Shown here in pieces: positions 26,324-36,228 of a stretch of DNA of 64,000 nucleotides (within the stretch, counting starts at the first letter, position 1; each line of letters begins with the position of its first letter). The stretch is from contig LJZQ01000018.1 of the NCBI GenBank assembly GCA_001314845.1, positions 1,086 through 65,085 of the forward strand, given 5' to 3'. Origin of the DNA: Marinobacter excellens HL-55. GTDB taxonomy: Bacteria; Pseudomonadota; Gammaproteobacteria; Pseudomonadales; Oleiphilaceae. The notes beneath the pieces are model-generated. The model saw only the letters and a program-made list of their open reading frames with translations, did not search any database and was not told the origin of the DNA. The translations under genes were made by a program, and so were the position numbers.

Positions 26324-28408
26324 TCAACTATCCCCGAAGTCGTAGTTCATCTCCGGTACCGGTGCCTGCAGGTAGTAGCCCTGAATGTAATTGACACCGG
26401 CTTGCCACAGAGTGGCGAGTACCCCGGCGTTTTCGACCAGTGGGATAATGGTGAACTTGCCGGCATTCTGCAGACTCTTCACCATTTCTTTGACCTGCTC
26501 TTTGGCTTCATCGCTCTTCTGGATCTCTTCAGTGAACGAGCCATCAATCTTCACGTAATCCGCTTCGATGTGCTTGAGCGTGTTGAAGGGATTAAGGGCG
26601 CAGCCAAACTGACAGATCGACACCTTGCTGTGCAGTTCATGCACCGATTTGGTGAACTCTTTGGCTTGCTTCATGTAATTGTTGGCATCACCTTCCCGGA
26701 TCTGGAAGATCAGCGAGTCGCCGGGTAGGCGAGCGGCTTTCAGGGCAACGCTGAGCCAAGGTGTGAAGGTTTTATCTTGAAGTGTTTCTGCCGTGATATT
26801 AAGGAACAATCGAGTGTCATGGCCCCTTGAGCGGTGGCTGGAGAGCTGTTTGATGGTCTGTAGGATCACCCAGCGGTCAATCTTGATGGCGGTATCGCTC
26901 GGGCCCATGGGTGGCAGAAAGTCGTATGGAGATACTTCCTCGTTGTCTTTGTCGAGCATCCGGACGAAGGCTTCGTAATGCTCTTCGCCTTCACCTCTGA
27001 GGTTGATGATTGGCTGGAACAGCAAGCGGAAGCGGTTTTCATCCAGCGCTTTGATAATCGCCTCAACCGAGTTGCTCTCGTCCAGCGCTTCATATTCGAT
27101 CGGGTTGTAAACCAAAACGCCGTTACCTCGCTCGTGGCCCTCGAGCTTCTTCACCTCGGCGGAGGCAATATGGGCCCGGGCCATTAACTCCTCGGCCTTC
27201 GGAGCGTTCTCGGTGATGGCGGCAACCCCGATGGACACCGTAAGCGGTACGGTCTTGCCATTAATGTCGAACAGGTGGTCCTCAATGGCTTTTCGGATGC
27301 GTTCACAAGTGCTTTCCATGCTCTTTTCATCACACGGCAGGCACATCAGGCAGAAAGCGTCATCGCTCAATCTGGCCAGTGTCATGTCATCGCCCGCCTG
27401 CTCGCGCAGTAGCGTGGCCAGGTCGCCCAGTAACAAGTCGGCGCCGGCAATACCAACCTGGCCTTTCATGCTCATAAAGCTGTCCAGCGCAATATAAGCC
27501 AGGGCCCCTGATTGGTTATTCTTGCCTGCCGTGGCAATCGCCTGCGCCAGCGCATCCATCAGGTACTGACGGTTAAACAAGCCCGTCAGGAGGTCCTGGC
27601 TGCTGATCTGTTTGAGCTTTTCTTCCAGCTCGGCATCGCTGTGCTCGGGTTGCAGAACAATCTGGGTGCAGGTTTCGCTGTCATAGGTGGCGGCAGAGAC
27701 AGACATGGTCACGCTGAGTTCCTGGTCATCGCTACGGCGGGCGGTGCAGTTCAGTGTCATGCCGTCCTTGTCCTTTTCGGCAAAGGCTTTCATGAAGTCT
27801 TTGTACTTGTCCTGGCTTTCTGACGTCAGGGTATCGAGGATTGGAATGCAGATCAGATCGTCGATGTCGTCGTAGCCCAGGAACTCCATATACGACTGGT
27901 TGGCGTAGATGTGCATGCCATCATTGATATAGGCAATGGCATCTTTCGAACTCTCCAGCAATAGCTGGCAACGTTGCTCGGCTTCGCGCAGATGAGACTC
28001 AAGGGCTCGACGTCTGCGGCGCTCATCCAGGGCGGCCAGTTCGCGTTTGACCACCAACACCAGAAGGTCTTTGTATTCGAAAGGGACAACGTCTTGTCCA
28101 CCTGCGCGGATGATATTGACGGTCCGTTCTCTGCTCGCCTCTTCGGTCAACAAAATGAACGGGATGTCTTTATCCATTCGCTTGACCATGGCAAGCGCCT
28201 CATCCGGGCCGAAATCCTGCTCCAGGTCTCTGGCCAACAGCAAGTCCCAGTTGCTGGACTTGAGTGCATCTTCCAGATCTTCTTCGGAGGTTATCCGGTG
28301 GGCGCGGGTGGCCTTGCCTGAATTGCGGAGCAGGCTGATCATGGATTCGGCATCGTTTTGTGATGGATCAAGAATCAGCAGGTGTACGGTCGCGTTTTTT
28401 TTCTGCAT
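26324..28408 (-). CDS. fimX: FimX, c-di-GMP-binding regulator of type IV pili
   Basis: A 694-residue cytoplasmic protein with the FimX layout: receiver-like domain (about 8-125, lacking a normal phosphorylation site), PAS (about 145-255), degenerate GGDEF (LSDDAF in place of the motif, about 260-430) and degenerate EAL (EAF in YEAFVR, about 440-690). Such a protein binds c-di-GMP through the EAL domain instead of making or cutting it, and promotes pilus assembly at a cell pole. Length and domain order match P. aeruginosa FimX. It sits between serB and fimW, the order remembered from PAO1 (PA4960-PA4958). Confidence 0.9.
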   Translation of the reverse strand: MQKKNATVHLLILDPSQNDAESMISLLRNSGKATRAHRITSEEDLEDALKSSNWDLLLARDLEQDFGPDEALAMVKRMDKDIPFILLTEEASRERTVNIIRAGGQDVVPFEYKDLLVLVVKRELAALDERRRRRALESHLREAEQRCQLLLESSKDAIAYINDGMHIYANQSYMEFLGYDDIDDLICIPILDTLTSESQDKYKDFMKAFAEKDKDGMTLNCTARRSDDQELSVTMSVSAATYDSETCTQIVLQPEHSDAELEEKLKQISSQDLLTGLFNRQYLMDALAQAIATAGKNNQSGALAYIALDSFMSMKGQVGIAGADLLLGDLATLLREQAGDDMTLARLSDDAFCLMCLPCDEKSMESTCERIRKAIEDHLFDINGKTVPLTVSIGVAAITENAPKAEELMARAHIASAEVKKLEGHERGNGVLVYNPIEYEALDESNSVEAIIKALDENRFRLLFQPIINLRGEGEEHYEAFVRMLDKDNEEVSPYDFLPPMGPSDTAIKIDRWVILQTIKQLSSHRSRGHDTRLFLNITAETLQDKTFTPWLSVALKAARLPGDSLIFQIREGDANNYMKQAKEFTKSVHELHSKVSICQFGCALNPFNTLKHIEADYVKIDGSFTEEIQKSDEAKEQVKEMVKSLQNAGKFTIIPLVENAGVLATLWQAGVNYIQGYYLQAPVPEMNYDFGDS

Positions 28409-28619
28409 TCGTAAGACGTCTCATGGATACGCATTGGTGTTGCTGGAGTGCAGATTGCCGGAAAACCCATGGTCGGCAGGGCGTTGCCTCAGAGTTTGGG
28501 AGCGAGTTCCGGTGCCTGTATGCAGAGCCAGACGGTCACTTACGCTGAATGATGCAGGGGTTGACGATCAATAACAACCCTGACGATGGCGGCGGCTCAC
28601 AGTCCGTGTAACTGTTCGC

Positions 28620-30431
28620 CTACAGCGAAGGCCACAGAGAATCAAATTCGTCTTCTGTGGTGCCAGGTGTCGAGGGTGGCGTTCCGGCGACTCCTTTATT
28701 TGTCGTCGGGCTTTGTAATTTCAGCTCAAACTGGCTGATGCTGCCGGTGGCCGAGACTTTTTTCAGAAGCTGTCCCTGATCTTCACGCCCGTCGTGAAGC
28801 AACGAAATCCGGCTACCATTCTGGAACGGCAGTCTGGGTGTGATCAACGTGGCTGCCTGGTTGACAACACTGATCTCAGGCAACAGCAGGCCGCGAAGAT
28901 ATTCGCTGCTGGCGCCAACTTTCTGTATCAAGCGAACGCCGCAGGGCGCCGCACTAGGTGCCAGCAATTCAATGCCGACTTGGGTGCCTTGGTTGCGAAC
29001 CTGGCGTAACCAACGCACTACAGCAACGCTCCAGGGGTGTGTTTTCTGCTCTCTTACGCCGAGAATTTCACCCGCCTGCAGGGCTGCGGGAATATTGCTC
29101 TCCCAGGCCACGCAGTAGCCTCCGGGGCTGGTATTAATCAACAGGGCTTGGTTGGCTCGGGGCCGAGTGACTTCATTACCGGTGGGCACGGAGGCACCAG
29201 TACTGGTTTTGAAATTGATCGGGGCGTCTGCCGAATGCAGACGGTCCTCGTTGGGGCCTGCGTCATGGGCGCCGGACCAGGCGTCGTTTTTGCGGTTGGC
29301 ATTGCGGATAAAAAAATTGTCCTGGTCCGGGTCACTGTTGTCATTACCGTTCAGGAATTCTGCAAAAGTTTTTTCCCCGGCAACAAAATAATGCACGGCC
29401 GTCAGGCCTACGCAGATGTCCAGGCTGCCCTGACTGGCAATGCGGTTGAAGTTTCGTTTTGCGAGAATGCCAAATGCCTGGATGAGGTGGGTAAGCAAGG
29501 TGTCGCTGACTTTCGGTGGTATCTGCAGACGCGGTGTGTCCTTGCTGTGGCTTTGCCTGGCGTGCAGAGTTTCAGACAGCTGAGTGGACAGTTCCCGGGT
29601 GTCAAAACCAAAGCTTTCATTGCCTGGGTTGTTTTCAAGCAGGCTCCGGTAAATTGGCGGGCAGTCCAGTTCCATGTTGGTAATGAATAGGCTGTCTGTG
29701 CCGATGTCGGGGCCGCACTGGCTGAACTCGGTCCAGGACTCCATTAACTCGTAAGCCAGCGTCAACTCGGCTTGTCGTAACTGGTTCGGGCGGGCGCACC
29801 CCAGTAGCAGGATGCGCTTGTAGCTGTCAGCAACGGTGCTGGACCGGCGATGTGTTAGGGTGTCGTCGTCAACCTCGTGGGCACTCAGTTTGTTTCGATG
29901 GGCAAAGCGATACAGGCGGTGGCATTCAATCCAGCTCTGTGACGGGCTTGGGCAGTAAAGTTGGTACGAGCGCACAATAGTCGCTGCCAACTCGGAAATG
30001 GCCCGGTGAATAGCGGTGGCAACGTGGCGACGGTTTTTGTCGAGTCCACCATTATTTAGGTATTCGAGAACACACAGTTTATATCCGCTGGCCAGGTGTA
30101 GCTGCAGCGCCTGCGCGAGATTGGCGATCTTGCGTTGCTTTTCCGGTAGCGCGATAGCCAGTCCTAGAAAATGCCGTGATAATTCATTGCAGACGAAGTG
30201 GATCTTGTCGCGGATCAGCTCAAGAAATTGCATTCGCTGCTGGGGCGAGAGAAACAGATGATTCAGTTCAATGACAGCGTGATACAGCTGGCGAGAGGCC
30301 TCGCCAGTGTTGGCCATTGGCAACTGGTCTACCCACAGGCGGAAAGCCTTAGGTGTGGTATCACAAAACGACAGGCTTGCCGTCTTTTGTTCAGGAACCT
30401 TCAAGTCAGGTTTCAGAATTTTACCTTCCAT
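28620..30431 (-). CDS. fimW: PilZ-domain c-di-GMP effector, FimW-like
   Basis: A 603-residue protein. The N-terminal 370 residues are helical and of unknown fold. The C-terminal part is a PilZ domain: RPRANQALLINTSPGGYCV supplies the arginine-containing stretch and the (D/N)xSxxG motif that bind c-di-GMP. Position next to fimX matches PA4958 (FimW), which in P. aeruginosa responds to c-di-GMP on surface contact and promotes pilus-driven attachment. Name and role are taken from this synteny. There is no strong ribosome site before ATG 30431. The 211-bp gap to fimX shows no gene or terminator. Confidence 0.75.
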   Translation of the reverse strand: MEGKILKPDLKVPEQKTASLSFCDTTPKAFRLWVDQLPMANTGEASRQLYHAVIELNHLFLSPQQRMQFLELIRDKIHFVCNELSRHFLGLAIALPEKQRKIANLAQALQLHLASGYKLCVLEYLNNGGLDKNRRHVATAIHRAISELAATIVRSYQLYCPSPSQSWIECHRLYRFAHRNKLSAHEVDDDTLTHRRSSTVADSYKRILLLGCARPNQLRQAELTLAYELMESWTEFSQCGPDIGTDSLFITNMELDCPPIYRSLLENNPGNESFGFDTRELSTQLSETLHARQSHSKDTPRLQIPPKVSDTLLTHLIQAFGILAKRNFNRIASQGSLDICVGLTAVHYFVAGEKTFAEFLNGNDNSDPDQDNFFIRNANRKNDAWSGAHDAGPNEDRLHSADAPINFKTSTGASVPTGNEVTRPRANQALLINTSPGGYCVAWESNIPAALQAGEILGVREQKTHPWSVAVVRWLRQVRNQGTQVGIELLAPSAAPCGVRLIQKVGASSEYLRGLLLPEISVVNQAATLITPRLPFQNGSRISLLHDGREDQGQLLKKVSATGSISQFELKLQSPTTNKGVAGTPPSTPGTTEDEFDSLWPSL

Positions 30432-30609
30432 TTTCTCGCGCCAGTTTCTGAGCCGCTTTACGTATGCTTCGACCGAAAGTGCCGAAAATACATGCTTTTA
30501 TTGTGAGTAACCATTGAACTCTAAGATAGCAAAGCATTAACAAAAAGCGAGAAAATCATGAGTTGACAATGTTTGACAAGTCATAACGGGCCAGCTTATG
30601 CGGCATGTC

Positions 30610-31713
30610 TTAATATGATGCTGTTTCGGCTGGCTGGTAGTTGATATCTACGGGAGTTTTACTGGCTTCGCCAGGCAACTCTCTGACCAGTTTCGGTACC
30701 AGAAAGCCCGGCAGCCGCTGCATTAGATCCTGCACCAGCCTGGCAGCTGTCTGATCACAAACATCGAAATGGTGCGCCCCCGCGACGGGGTCAAAGGCGT
30801 GCAGGTAATAAGGCATCACGCCAGCATCAAACAGCTCTTCGCTGAGCGTAGCAAGGGTATCGGCACAATCATTTACCCCTTTGAGTATGACGCTCTGGTT
30901 GAGCAGTGTGACGCCGGCCTGCTTCAGGCGAGCAAATGCTTGCCGTGTTGCTGTATCCAGTTCAGCCGGGTGATTGACGTGCACCACCAGAATTTTCTGA
31001 ATCGGCGTTGCCTCCAGCCATTGCAGCAGCGCGTCACACACCCTCTGAGGGATGACTACCGGCAACCGGGAGTGAATCCGCAATCGCTTGATATGAGGCA
31101 CCTCTGCCAGGGCTCTGGCCCACTGTGCCAATAAGCGATCGTTGACGGCCAGTGGGTCACCACCACTGAGGATGACTTCGTTGACATCCGGACTTGCGTT
31201 CAGGCTGGCCAGCACCTGCCGACGGTCTTCTGGTCCGAGTCTCTGAGAATCATAGGGGAAGTGCCGGCGAAAGCAGTAGCGGCAGTTGATGGCGCACTGG
31301 CCGGTTACCATCAATAAGGCCCGGCTTTGGTACTTCCGGATCAGGCCTGTGGTCTGAATGGCGGTGTTTTCTGCCAATGGATCGCGAACGTACCCTGGTT
31401 GATGTAAGGCTTCGTCAGCGAGCGGCAGAACCTGGCGTAACAGGGGGTCGTTGGCGTTGCCATGTTGCATGCGCCGGAGAAAAGGCTCCGGCACCCGCAC
31501 AGAAAACAGTCGATGGCCAGCGTTGGCGCCCTTTAACCAAGGCTCAAACGGCAGCCCCAGGCGGGTCAGAAGCTGCTCCGGGCTGGTCACGGAATCCGCC
31601 AGAATCTGCTGCCAGGACTGTATAGATGAACCGGCTTGATCCCGCTGGCTAGCAACGTTGGAAGAAGGCGCTTCGTTACGGGCTTCTATACGGGCAGGGG
31701 TTCGCTGTATCAT
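30610..31713 (-). CDS. epmB: EF-P beta-lysylation protein EpmB (radical-SAM lysine 2,3-aminomutase)
   Basis: Converts (S)-alpha-lysine to (R)-beta-lysine for modification of elongation factor P. The radical-SAM cluster motif CAINCRYCFRRHFPY (CxxxCxxC) lies in the middle, followed by EVILSGGDPLAVND and the aminomutase-type HVNHPAELD. At 367 residues it is close to Escherichia coli EpmB. It is divergent from efp with only 45 bp between the starts, so the promoters must overlap. epmA follows efp, giving the substrate-making and ligating enzymes beside their target. Confidence 0.92.
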   Translation of the reverse strand: MIQRTPARIEARNEAPSSNVASQRDQAGSSIQSWQQILADSVTSPEQLLTRLGLPFEPWLKGANAGHRLFSVRVPEPFLRRMQHGNANDPLLRQVLPLADEALHQPGYVRDPLAENTAIQTTGLIRKYQSRALLMVTGQCAINCRYCFRRHFPYDSQRLGPEDRRQVLASLNASPDVNEVILSGGDPLAVNDRLLAQWARALAEVPHIKRLRIHSRLPVVIPQRVCDALLQWLEATPIQKILVVHVNHPAELDTATRQAFARLKQAGVTLLNQSVILKGVNDCADTLATLSEELFDAGVMPYYLHAFDPVAGAHHFDVCDQTAARLVQDLMQRLPGFLVPKLVRELPGEASKTPVDINYQPAETASY

Positions 31714-31758
31714 AGCGACCTTTGAAATTTTAACGACAGTCTGTCAGGTGGACATTTC

Positions 31759-32334
31759 ATGGCTTCATATTCTACCAACGAATTCCGCAGCGGTCTCAAG
31801 GTTTTGCTTGATGGCGACCCTTGTATCATTCTGGAGAACGAGTTCGTCAAGCCCGGCAAGGGCCAGGCGTTTAACCGTGTCAGGCTCCGCAACCTGATGT
31901 CCAACCGTGTCTGGGAGCGTACCTTCAAGTCTGGTGAGACTCTGGAAGCTGCTGATGTCATGGATCAGGACATGGAATATCTCTATACCGATGGCGAGTT
32001 CTGGCACTTCATGCTGACTGATGGCTCCTTTGAGCAGTACCCCGCCGACGCCAAGGCGGTCGGAGACACGGTTAAATGGCTGAAAGAGCAGGACGTATAT
32101 ACAGTCACGCTCTATAACGGCGCGCCGTTGTCTGTGACCCCGCCTAATTTCGTTGAGCTGGAAGTGGTAGATACCGACCCAGGAATGAAAGGTGATACCG
32201 CTCAGGGTGGCTCCAAGCCGGCAACTCTGTCTACCGGTGCGGTGGTGAGCGTACCGCTATTCATCGTTATTGGTGAAGTGTTGAAAGTGGATACCCGCTC
32301 CGGTGAATACGTTAACCGCGTAAAAAGCAGCTGA
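31759..32334 (+). CDS. efp: Elongation factor P
   Basis: A ribosome factor of 191 residues that relieves stalling at proline runs. The KOW-like domain carries [11 protein letters not shown] with Lys34, the residue that EpmA/EpmB modify with beta-lysine. The two OB domains follow, including the C-terminal [21 protein letters not shown] precedes the ATG. It is 45 bp from divergent epmB and 7 bp upstream of epmA. The conserved Lys together with both enzymes supports the lysine-type pathway rather than the rhamnose type (EarP) used by P. aeruginosa. Confidence 0.96.
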   Translation: MASYSTNEFRSGLKVLLDGDPCIILENEFVKPGKGQAFNRVRLRNLMSNRVWERTFKSGETLEAADVMDQDMEYLYTDGEFWHFMLTDGSFEQYPADAKAVGDTVKWLKEQDVYTVTLYNGAPLSVTPPNFVELEVVDTDPGMKGDTAQGGSKPATLSTGAVVSVPLFIVIGEVLKVDTRSGEYVNRVKSS

Positions 32335-32341
32335 TCCCGCA

Positions 32342-33310
32342 ATGACGGATCAGCTTGTTTGGCGGCCAACTGCCTCGTGGGAGAATCTGAAAAGCCGTGC
32401 ACAGCAGCTTGCCTATGTGCGCGGCTTTTTTGCTGAGCGAGGCGTGCTTGAAGTAGAGACGCCGCTGTTGGGTCGCCACGGTGTCACCGATGTCAATCTC
32501 GAAGGTGTTGCTGCAGCGGTGGATGCGGCCGGCGTTTCCGGGGGCTGGCTGCAGACGTCGCCTGAGTATCATATGAAGCGCCTGCTGGCGGCCGGTTCCG
32601 GGTCCATCTTTCAGGTCGCCCGCGTGTTTCGCAACGGTGAACGAGGTGGTCGCCATAACCCCGAGTTTTCAATGCTGGAGTGGTATCGGGTCGGCTTTGA
32701 TGACACGGAGTTGATGGAGGAAGTCGCCGATCTGGTGTGCGGCTGGCTGGGCTGTGATCGGCCGGATGTGTTGAATTATCGAGATGCGGTTCGGGCGATT
32801 GCAGGTTTCGACCCGATGACCATTCCTCCTCATGATCTCTATCAGATTTGCCAGCAATGGCTGGAACCGGAGCAGTTGGCGGGCATGAGTCGAGACGATT
32901 GCCTGGACCTGGTCATGAGTTTCAAGGTAGAGCCTGAGCTGGGGCGGGCCAGGCCGGTCTTTGTTACCCACTACCCGACGTCGCAGGCGGCCCTGGCGAG
33001 AATTACATCGAAGCATGGCTTTCCGGTCGCCCATAGGTTTGAGCTTTATATCAGCGGCCTCGAACTGTGCAATGGTTACTGGGAACTGACCGACCCCGTG
33101 GACCAACGGCAACGCTTTGAACAGGATAACAGACGCCGCAGGGCGGTGGGTAAGCCGGAAATGACGGTTGATCAGGCCTTTCTGTCAGCGTTGGATGCTG
33201 GTTTGCCGGCGTGTTCTGGCGTGGCCCTCGGGCTGGACCGGTTACTCATGCTCAAAACCGGTGCAGCCCGCATTGAAGAGGTGCTGGCATTCCCTATCGA
33301 ACACGCCTGA
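32342..33310 (+). CDS. epmA: EF-P lysine ligase EpmA (GenX/PoxA)
   Basis: A class II lysyl-tRNA-synthetase-like enzyme of 322 residues that attaches beta-lysine to EF-P Lys34. It lacks the anticodon-binding domain of LysRS. Motif 2 appears as FQVARVFRNGERGGRHNPEFSMLEWY and motif 3 as CSGVALGLDRLLML. It follows efp by 7 bp in the same operon. It is convergent with psd, with a small hairpin (CTGAGC/GCTCAG, 33307-33323) between the two stops that may act as a weak terminator. Confidence 0.94.
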   Translation: MTDQLVWRPTASWENLKSRAQQLAYVRGFFAERGVLEVETPLLGRHGVTDVNLEGVAAAVDAAGVSGGWLQTSPEYHMKRLLAAGSGSIFQVARVFRNGERGGRHNPEFSMLEWYRVGFDDTELMEEVADLVCGWLGCDRPDVLNYRDAVRAIAGFDPMTIPPHDLYQICQQWLEPEQLAGMSRDDCLDLVMSFKVEPELGRARPVFVTHYPTSQAALARITSKHGFPVAHRFELYISGLELCNGYWELTDPVDQRQRFEQDNRRRRAVGKPEMTVDQAFLSALDAGLPACSGVALGLDRLLMLKTGAARIEEVLAFPIEHA

Positions 33311-33319
33311 GCCGACTGC

Positions 33320-34186
33320 TCAGCGGGCATCGGATGCCAGTGTTCCAAACGCTTCTCCCATTTGGACGGTCTTGCCGGCGATTTGTTCTGCATTCCACGC
33401 CACAGCCCCTTTGGGCATAACAAGAACCACCGTAGAGCCCAGGCGAAAACGACCCATTTCATCGCCCTTTTCAAACTTGATTGCCTCGTCGTCCTGATAT
33501 TTCCAGCGAGTCAGTTTTGCGGGATTCGGGGCGATAACACCGGCCCAGGTAGTTTCCATACTGCCAACGATCATGGCGCCAACCAGCACCATCGCCATTG
33601 GCCCGGCGTTTGTATCAAAAATACAGACCACTCGTTCGTTTCTGGCAAAAAGATTGGGCACATTCTCAGCGGTTACCGGATTCACAGAAAACAGGTTGCC
33701 CGGAACATACACCATTTCACGGAGTGTAGCTGCCATAGGCATGTGAATGCGATGATAGTCTTTGGGTGATAGGTAAATCGTTGAGAATTGACCCTCCCGG
33801 AAGGGGGCGGCGCTGCTCTCATCGCCGCCCAACAGCTCGGTGAGGCCGAAAGACTGGCCTTTAGCCTGAAACACACGGTCATTGCTGACCTGGCCCAGTT
33901 GGCTGATGGCGCCATCAACGGGACTGACAAAAACGTCGTCACCGTGAGTAATGGTGCGGGCGCCGGGCTTGAGTTCGCGAGTGAAAAACGCATTAAACGA
34001 CGGATAGGCTGTGGGGTCTGATTCGGCGGCTTCGCTCATGTTTACCCCGTAACGGCCTATAAACCAGCTGATCACACGGTTTTTAAGGCCAGGGGCACTG
34101 GTGCTGTCGGCTAGGCGCCCGGTAAGATGCGACACCGTCCGCTGGGGCGTAACGTATTGGCTCAGAACAAACAGTTTATCAAGCAT
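33320..34186 (-). CDS. psd: Phosphatidylserine decarboxylase proenzyme
   Basis: Makes phosphatidylethanolamine from phosphatidylserine at the inner membrane. The self-cleavage motif FRLGSTVVLV near the C-terminus yields the pyruvoyl-bearing alpha chain after the Gly-Ser bond is cut. Other family blocks are FFTRELKPGAR, SPVDGAISQ and YLSPKDYHRIHMP. ATG 34186 (MLDKLFVLSQYVTPQ) with GAGAA upstream gives 288 residues, the usual size; an upstream in-frame start at 34255 would add a Cys-rich tail unlike the family. It is divergent from motA across 189 bp. Confidence 0.94.
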   Translation of the reverse strand: MLDKLFVLSQYVTPQRTVSHLTGRLADSTSAPGLKNRVISWFIGRYGVNMSEAAESDPTAYPSFNAFFTRELKPGARTITHGDDVFVSPVDGAISQLGQVSNDRVFQAKGQSFGLTELLGGDESSAAPFREGQFSTIYLSPKDYHRIHMPMAATLREMVYVPGNLFSVNPVTAENVPNLFARNERVVCIFDTNAGPMAMVLVGAMIVGSMETTWAGVIAPNPAKLTRWKYQDDEAIKFEKGDEMGRFRLGSTVVLVMPKGAVAWNAEQIAGKTVQMGEAFGTLASDAR

Positions 34187-34375
34187 GAAAAGATTCTCGG
34201 CGAAACAAAGCGGGCAGTCTAGCAAACACCGAGCAGTGTATAGAAATTGTTTCATGGCTTCGCGGATGGCCCGGTGGCTTGCTATGATCAGGACACATTG
34301 CCGGTGTAGGGCGTAAATTACTCCTGCGGCTTAGCGGTAGCGGTCAACCAGACAACAAAAGGCGTACAGAAATCC

Positions 34376-35227
34376 ATGCTGCTGATTATTGGTGCGGTAA
34401 TAGTTGTAGTAAGTGTGCTGGGCGGGTACGTCTTGCATGGCGGCAACCTTGCGGTCTTGTGGCAACCAACAGAAGTGCTGATTATCGGCGGTGCCGCCGT
34501 GGGATCGTTTATCATCGCCAACCCGATGCATACGGTCAAAGAAGTGGGCAAGGGGGTTATGCGCCTGCTCACCGGTTCTCCCTTTAACAAGTCCTATTAC
34601 ATGGATCTGCTGAGCCTTCTTTATGAGGTTTTCGATAAGTCTCGCAAGCAGGGCGTAATGGCCATTGAGGAAGACATTGATGACCCGCAGAACAGTCAGA
34701 TTTTCAGTCGTTATCCCGCCATCATGAAATCCCATCATCTGCTGGACTTTATCACTGACTATTTGCGCATTATCAGCTCCGGCAATATGGCTCCCCATGA
34801 GCTGGAAGGTATGATGGAAAACGAGATAGACACCCGTCAACACGAACTGGAAGAGCCTTCCCATGCCGTAAATAAGATCGCGGATGCGCTTCCGGGTCTT
34901 GGTATTGTTGCGGCGGTGCTGGGTATCGTGATTACCATGAATTTTCTGACAGAGGGTCCTGAGAAGATTGGCCTCAGTGTTGCGGCGGCTCTTGTGGGTA
35001 CTTTTCTGGGCATCTGGATGGGTTATGGTTTTGTCGGGCCAATGTCCATATCCATGGAACATTCTGCTAAGTACGAACTCAAAGCCTACGAGTGTGTTAA
35101 ATCTGCCATTGTAGCAACCGTGTCTGGGCAGGCTCCGCAGATGGCCATTGAGTTTGGCCGAAAGTCATTACCGACCGATAAACGGCCGGGCTTCCAGGAA
35201 CTGAACGATCACGTCCGCTCCAAATAA
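34376..35227 (+). CDS. motA: Flagellar motor stator protein MotA
   Basis: The proton-channel stator subunit (283 aa) with four membrane helices. Helices 1-2 are at about 1-60. A cytoplasmic loop has FDKSRKQGVMAIEEDIDDP, holding the charged residues that act on FliG. Helices 3-4 carry DALPGLGIVAAVLGI, with the conserved Pro near the channel, and LSVAAALVGTFLGIWMGYGF. It lies 32 bp upstream of motB. A clear flagellar sigma-28 promoter was not found upstream. Confidence 0.93.
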   Translation: MLLIIGAVIVVVSVLGGYVLHGGNLAVLWQPTEVLIIGGAAVGSFIIANPMHTVKEVGKGVMRLLTGSPFNKSYYMDLLSLLYEVFDKSRKQGVMAIEEDIDDPQNSQIFSRYPAIMKSHHLLDFITDYLRIISSGNMAPHELEGMMENEIDTRQHELEEPSHAVNKIADALPGLGIVAAVLGIVITMNFLTEGPEKIGLSVAAALVGTFLGIWMGYGFVGPMSISMEHSAKYELKAYECVKSAIVATVSGQAPQMAIEFGRKSLPTDKRPGFQELNDHVRSK

Positions 35228-35259
35228 TTATCGAGAGCGGCGCTAGCCGGAGCTAAGGC

Positions 35260-36219
35260 GTGGAAGAACAGCCGATCATTATAAAACGCAAGAAAGTTAT
35301 AGCTGCCGGTCATCATGGTGGTTCCTGGAAAGTTGCGTTTGCGGATTTTGCCACTGCCATGATGGCGTTCTTTTTGGTGCTCTGGCTGACGGCGACGGCG
35401 TCACCTGAGCAAAAGCAGGCTGTCGAGGGCTATTTTAAGGACCCGGTGGGCTTTATGGAGGGGGGGGCGTCGAGCCCGGTGGATCTCGGAGGCAGCGCCT
35501 CAGTAATCAACGAGGCGGCCCGGGATATCGACTCGAACCCCGTTCAGATTCAGGATGAGGTGGTGGATCAATTGGCGGACACTCTGGAGCAGCGTCGCAT
35601 GCAGCAATTGTTTCAGGACCTTCAGGAGCGAATCGAGCAAAACGATACGCTACAGGAGTTCAAAGATCAGCTGCTTATCGACATCACCGATGAAGGCTTG
35701 AGAATCCAGATTGTTGACCGTTCCAATCGGCCGATGTTCGACAGTGGTCGGGCAGAGCTGAAATACTATTCTCAGGATATTTTGTTTGAGTTGGCTAATA
35801 CGCTCGGCTCCGTTAACAACAAGCTCAGTCTTACCGGTCATACTGACTCCACCCCTTTCAGGGGACGGCCAGGCTACACCAACTGGGAGCTTTCTTCCGA
35901 CCGGGCCAATACGGCGCGCAGGGCTCTGGTCGCCGGTGGTGTTCGCATGGAGCAAATTGCCCGGGTGGTCGGTTTGAGCGATTCCGTGCTGTTTGACAAA
36001 GAAAACCCGATGGCACCAGTAAATCGCCGCATCTCAATCATTGTGTTGAACAAGAAAGCCGCAGATAGCATTGAATCCGATGCAGTCCGGTCGGACCAGC
36101 CGGTTATTGACCTGACCCAGCCAAGCGAAGAGGCACAACAGGAAGCTTCTGATCGCCTTGAGAGCGGTGACTGGTTCGAAGAGCGCCAGGAGCCAGCTCC
36201 CGGAGAGCTGAACTGGTAG
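35260..36219 (+). CDS. motB: Flagellar motor stator protein MotB
   Basis: The peptidoglycan-anchored stator partner (319 aa). One membrane helix contains FADFATAMMAFFLVLWL, where the Asp is the proton-binding residue. After a plug/linker region comes the OmpA-like domain with LTGHTDSTPFRG and NWELSSDRANTARRALV, which grips peptidoglycan. The GTG start at 35260 has GGAG upstream and gives the usual short N-terminus before the helix. The C-terminal tail is acidic. It is convergent with rsgA. Confidence 0.93.
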   Translation: MEEQPIIIKRKKVIAAGHHGGSWKVAFADFATAMMAFFLVLWLTATASPEQKQAVEGYFKDPVGFMEGGASSPVDLGGSASVINEAARDIDSNPVQIQDEVVDQLADTLEQRRMQQLFQDLQERIEQNDTLQEFKDQLLIDITDEGLRIQIVDRSNRPMFDSGRAELKYYSQDILFELANTLGSVNNKLSLTGHTDSTPFRGRPGYTNWELSSDRANTARRALVAGGVRMEQIARVVGLSDSVLFDKENPMAPVNRRISIIVLNKKAADSIESDAVRSDQPVIDLTQPSEEAQQEASDRLESGDWFEERQEPAPGELNW

Positions 36220-36228
36220 ATCTCGCTC

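Noticed and set aside
28409..28619. Search for a gene or terminator between fimW and fimX
   Set aside because: Short frames only, no ribosome site, no stem with T-run. It is probably a promoter or leader region for fimX.
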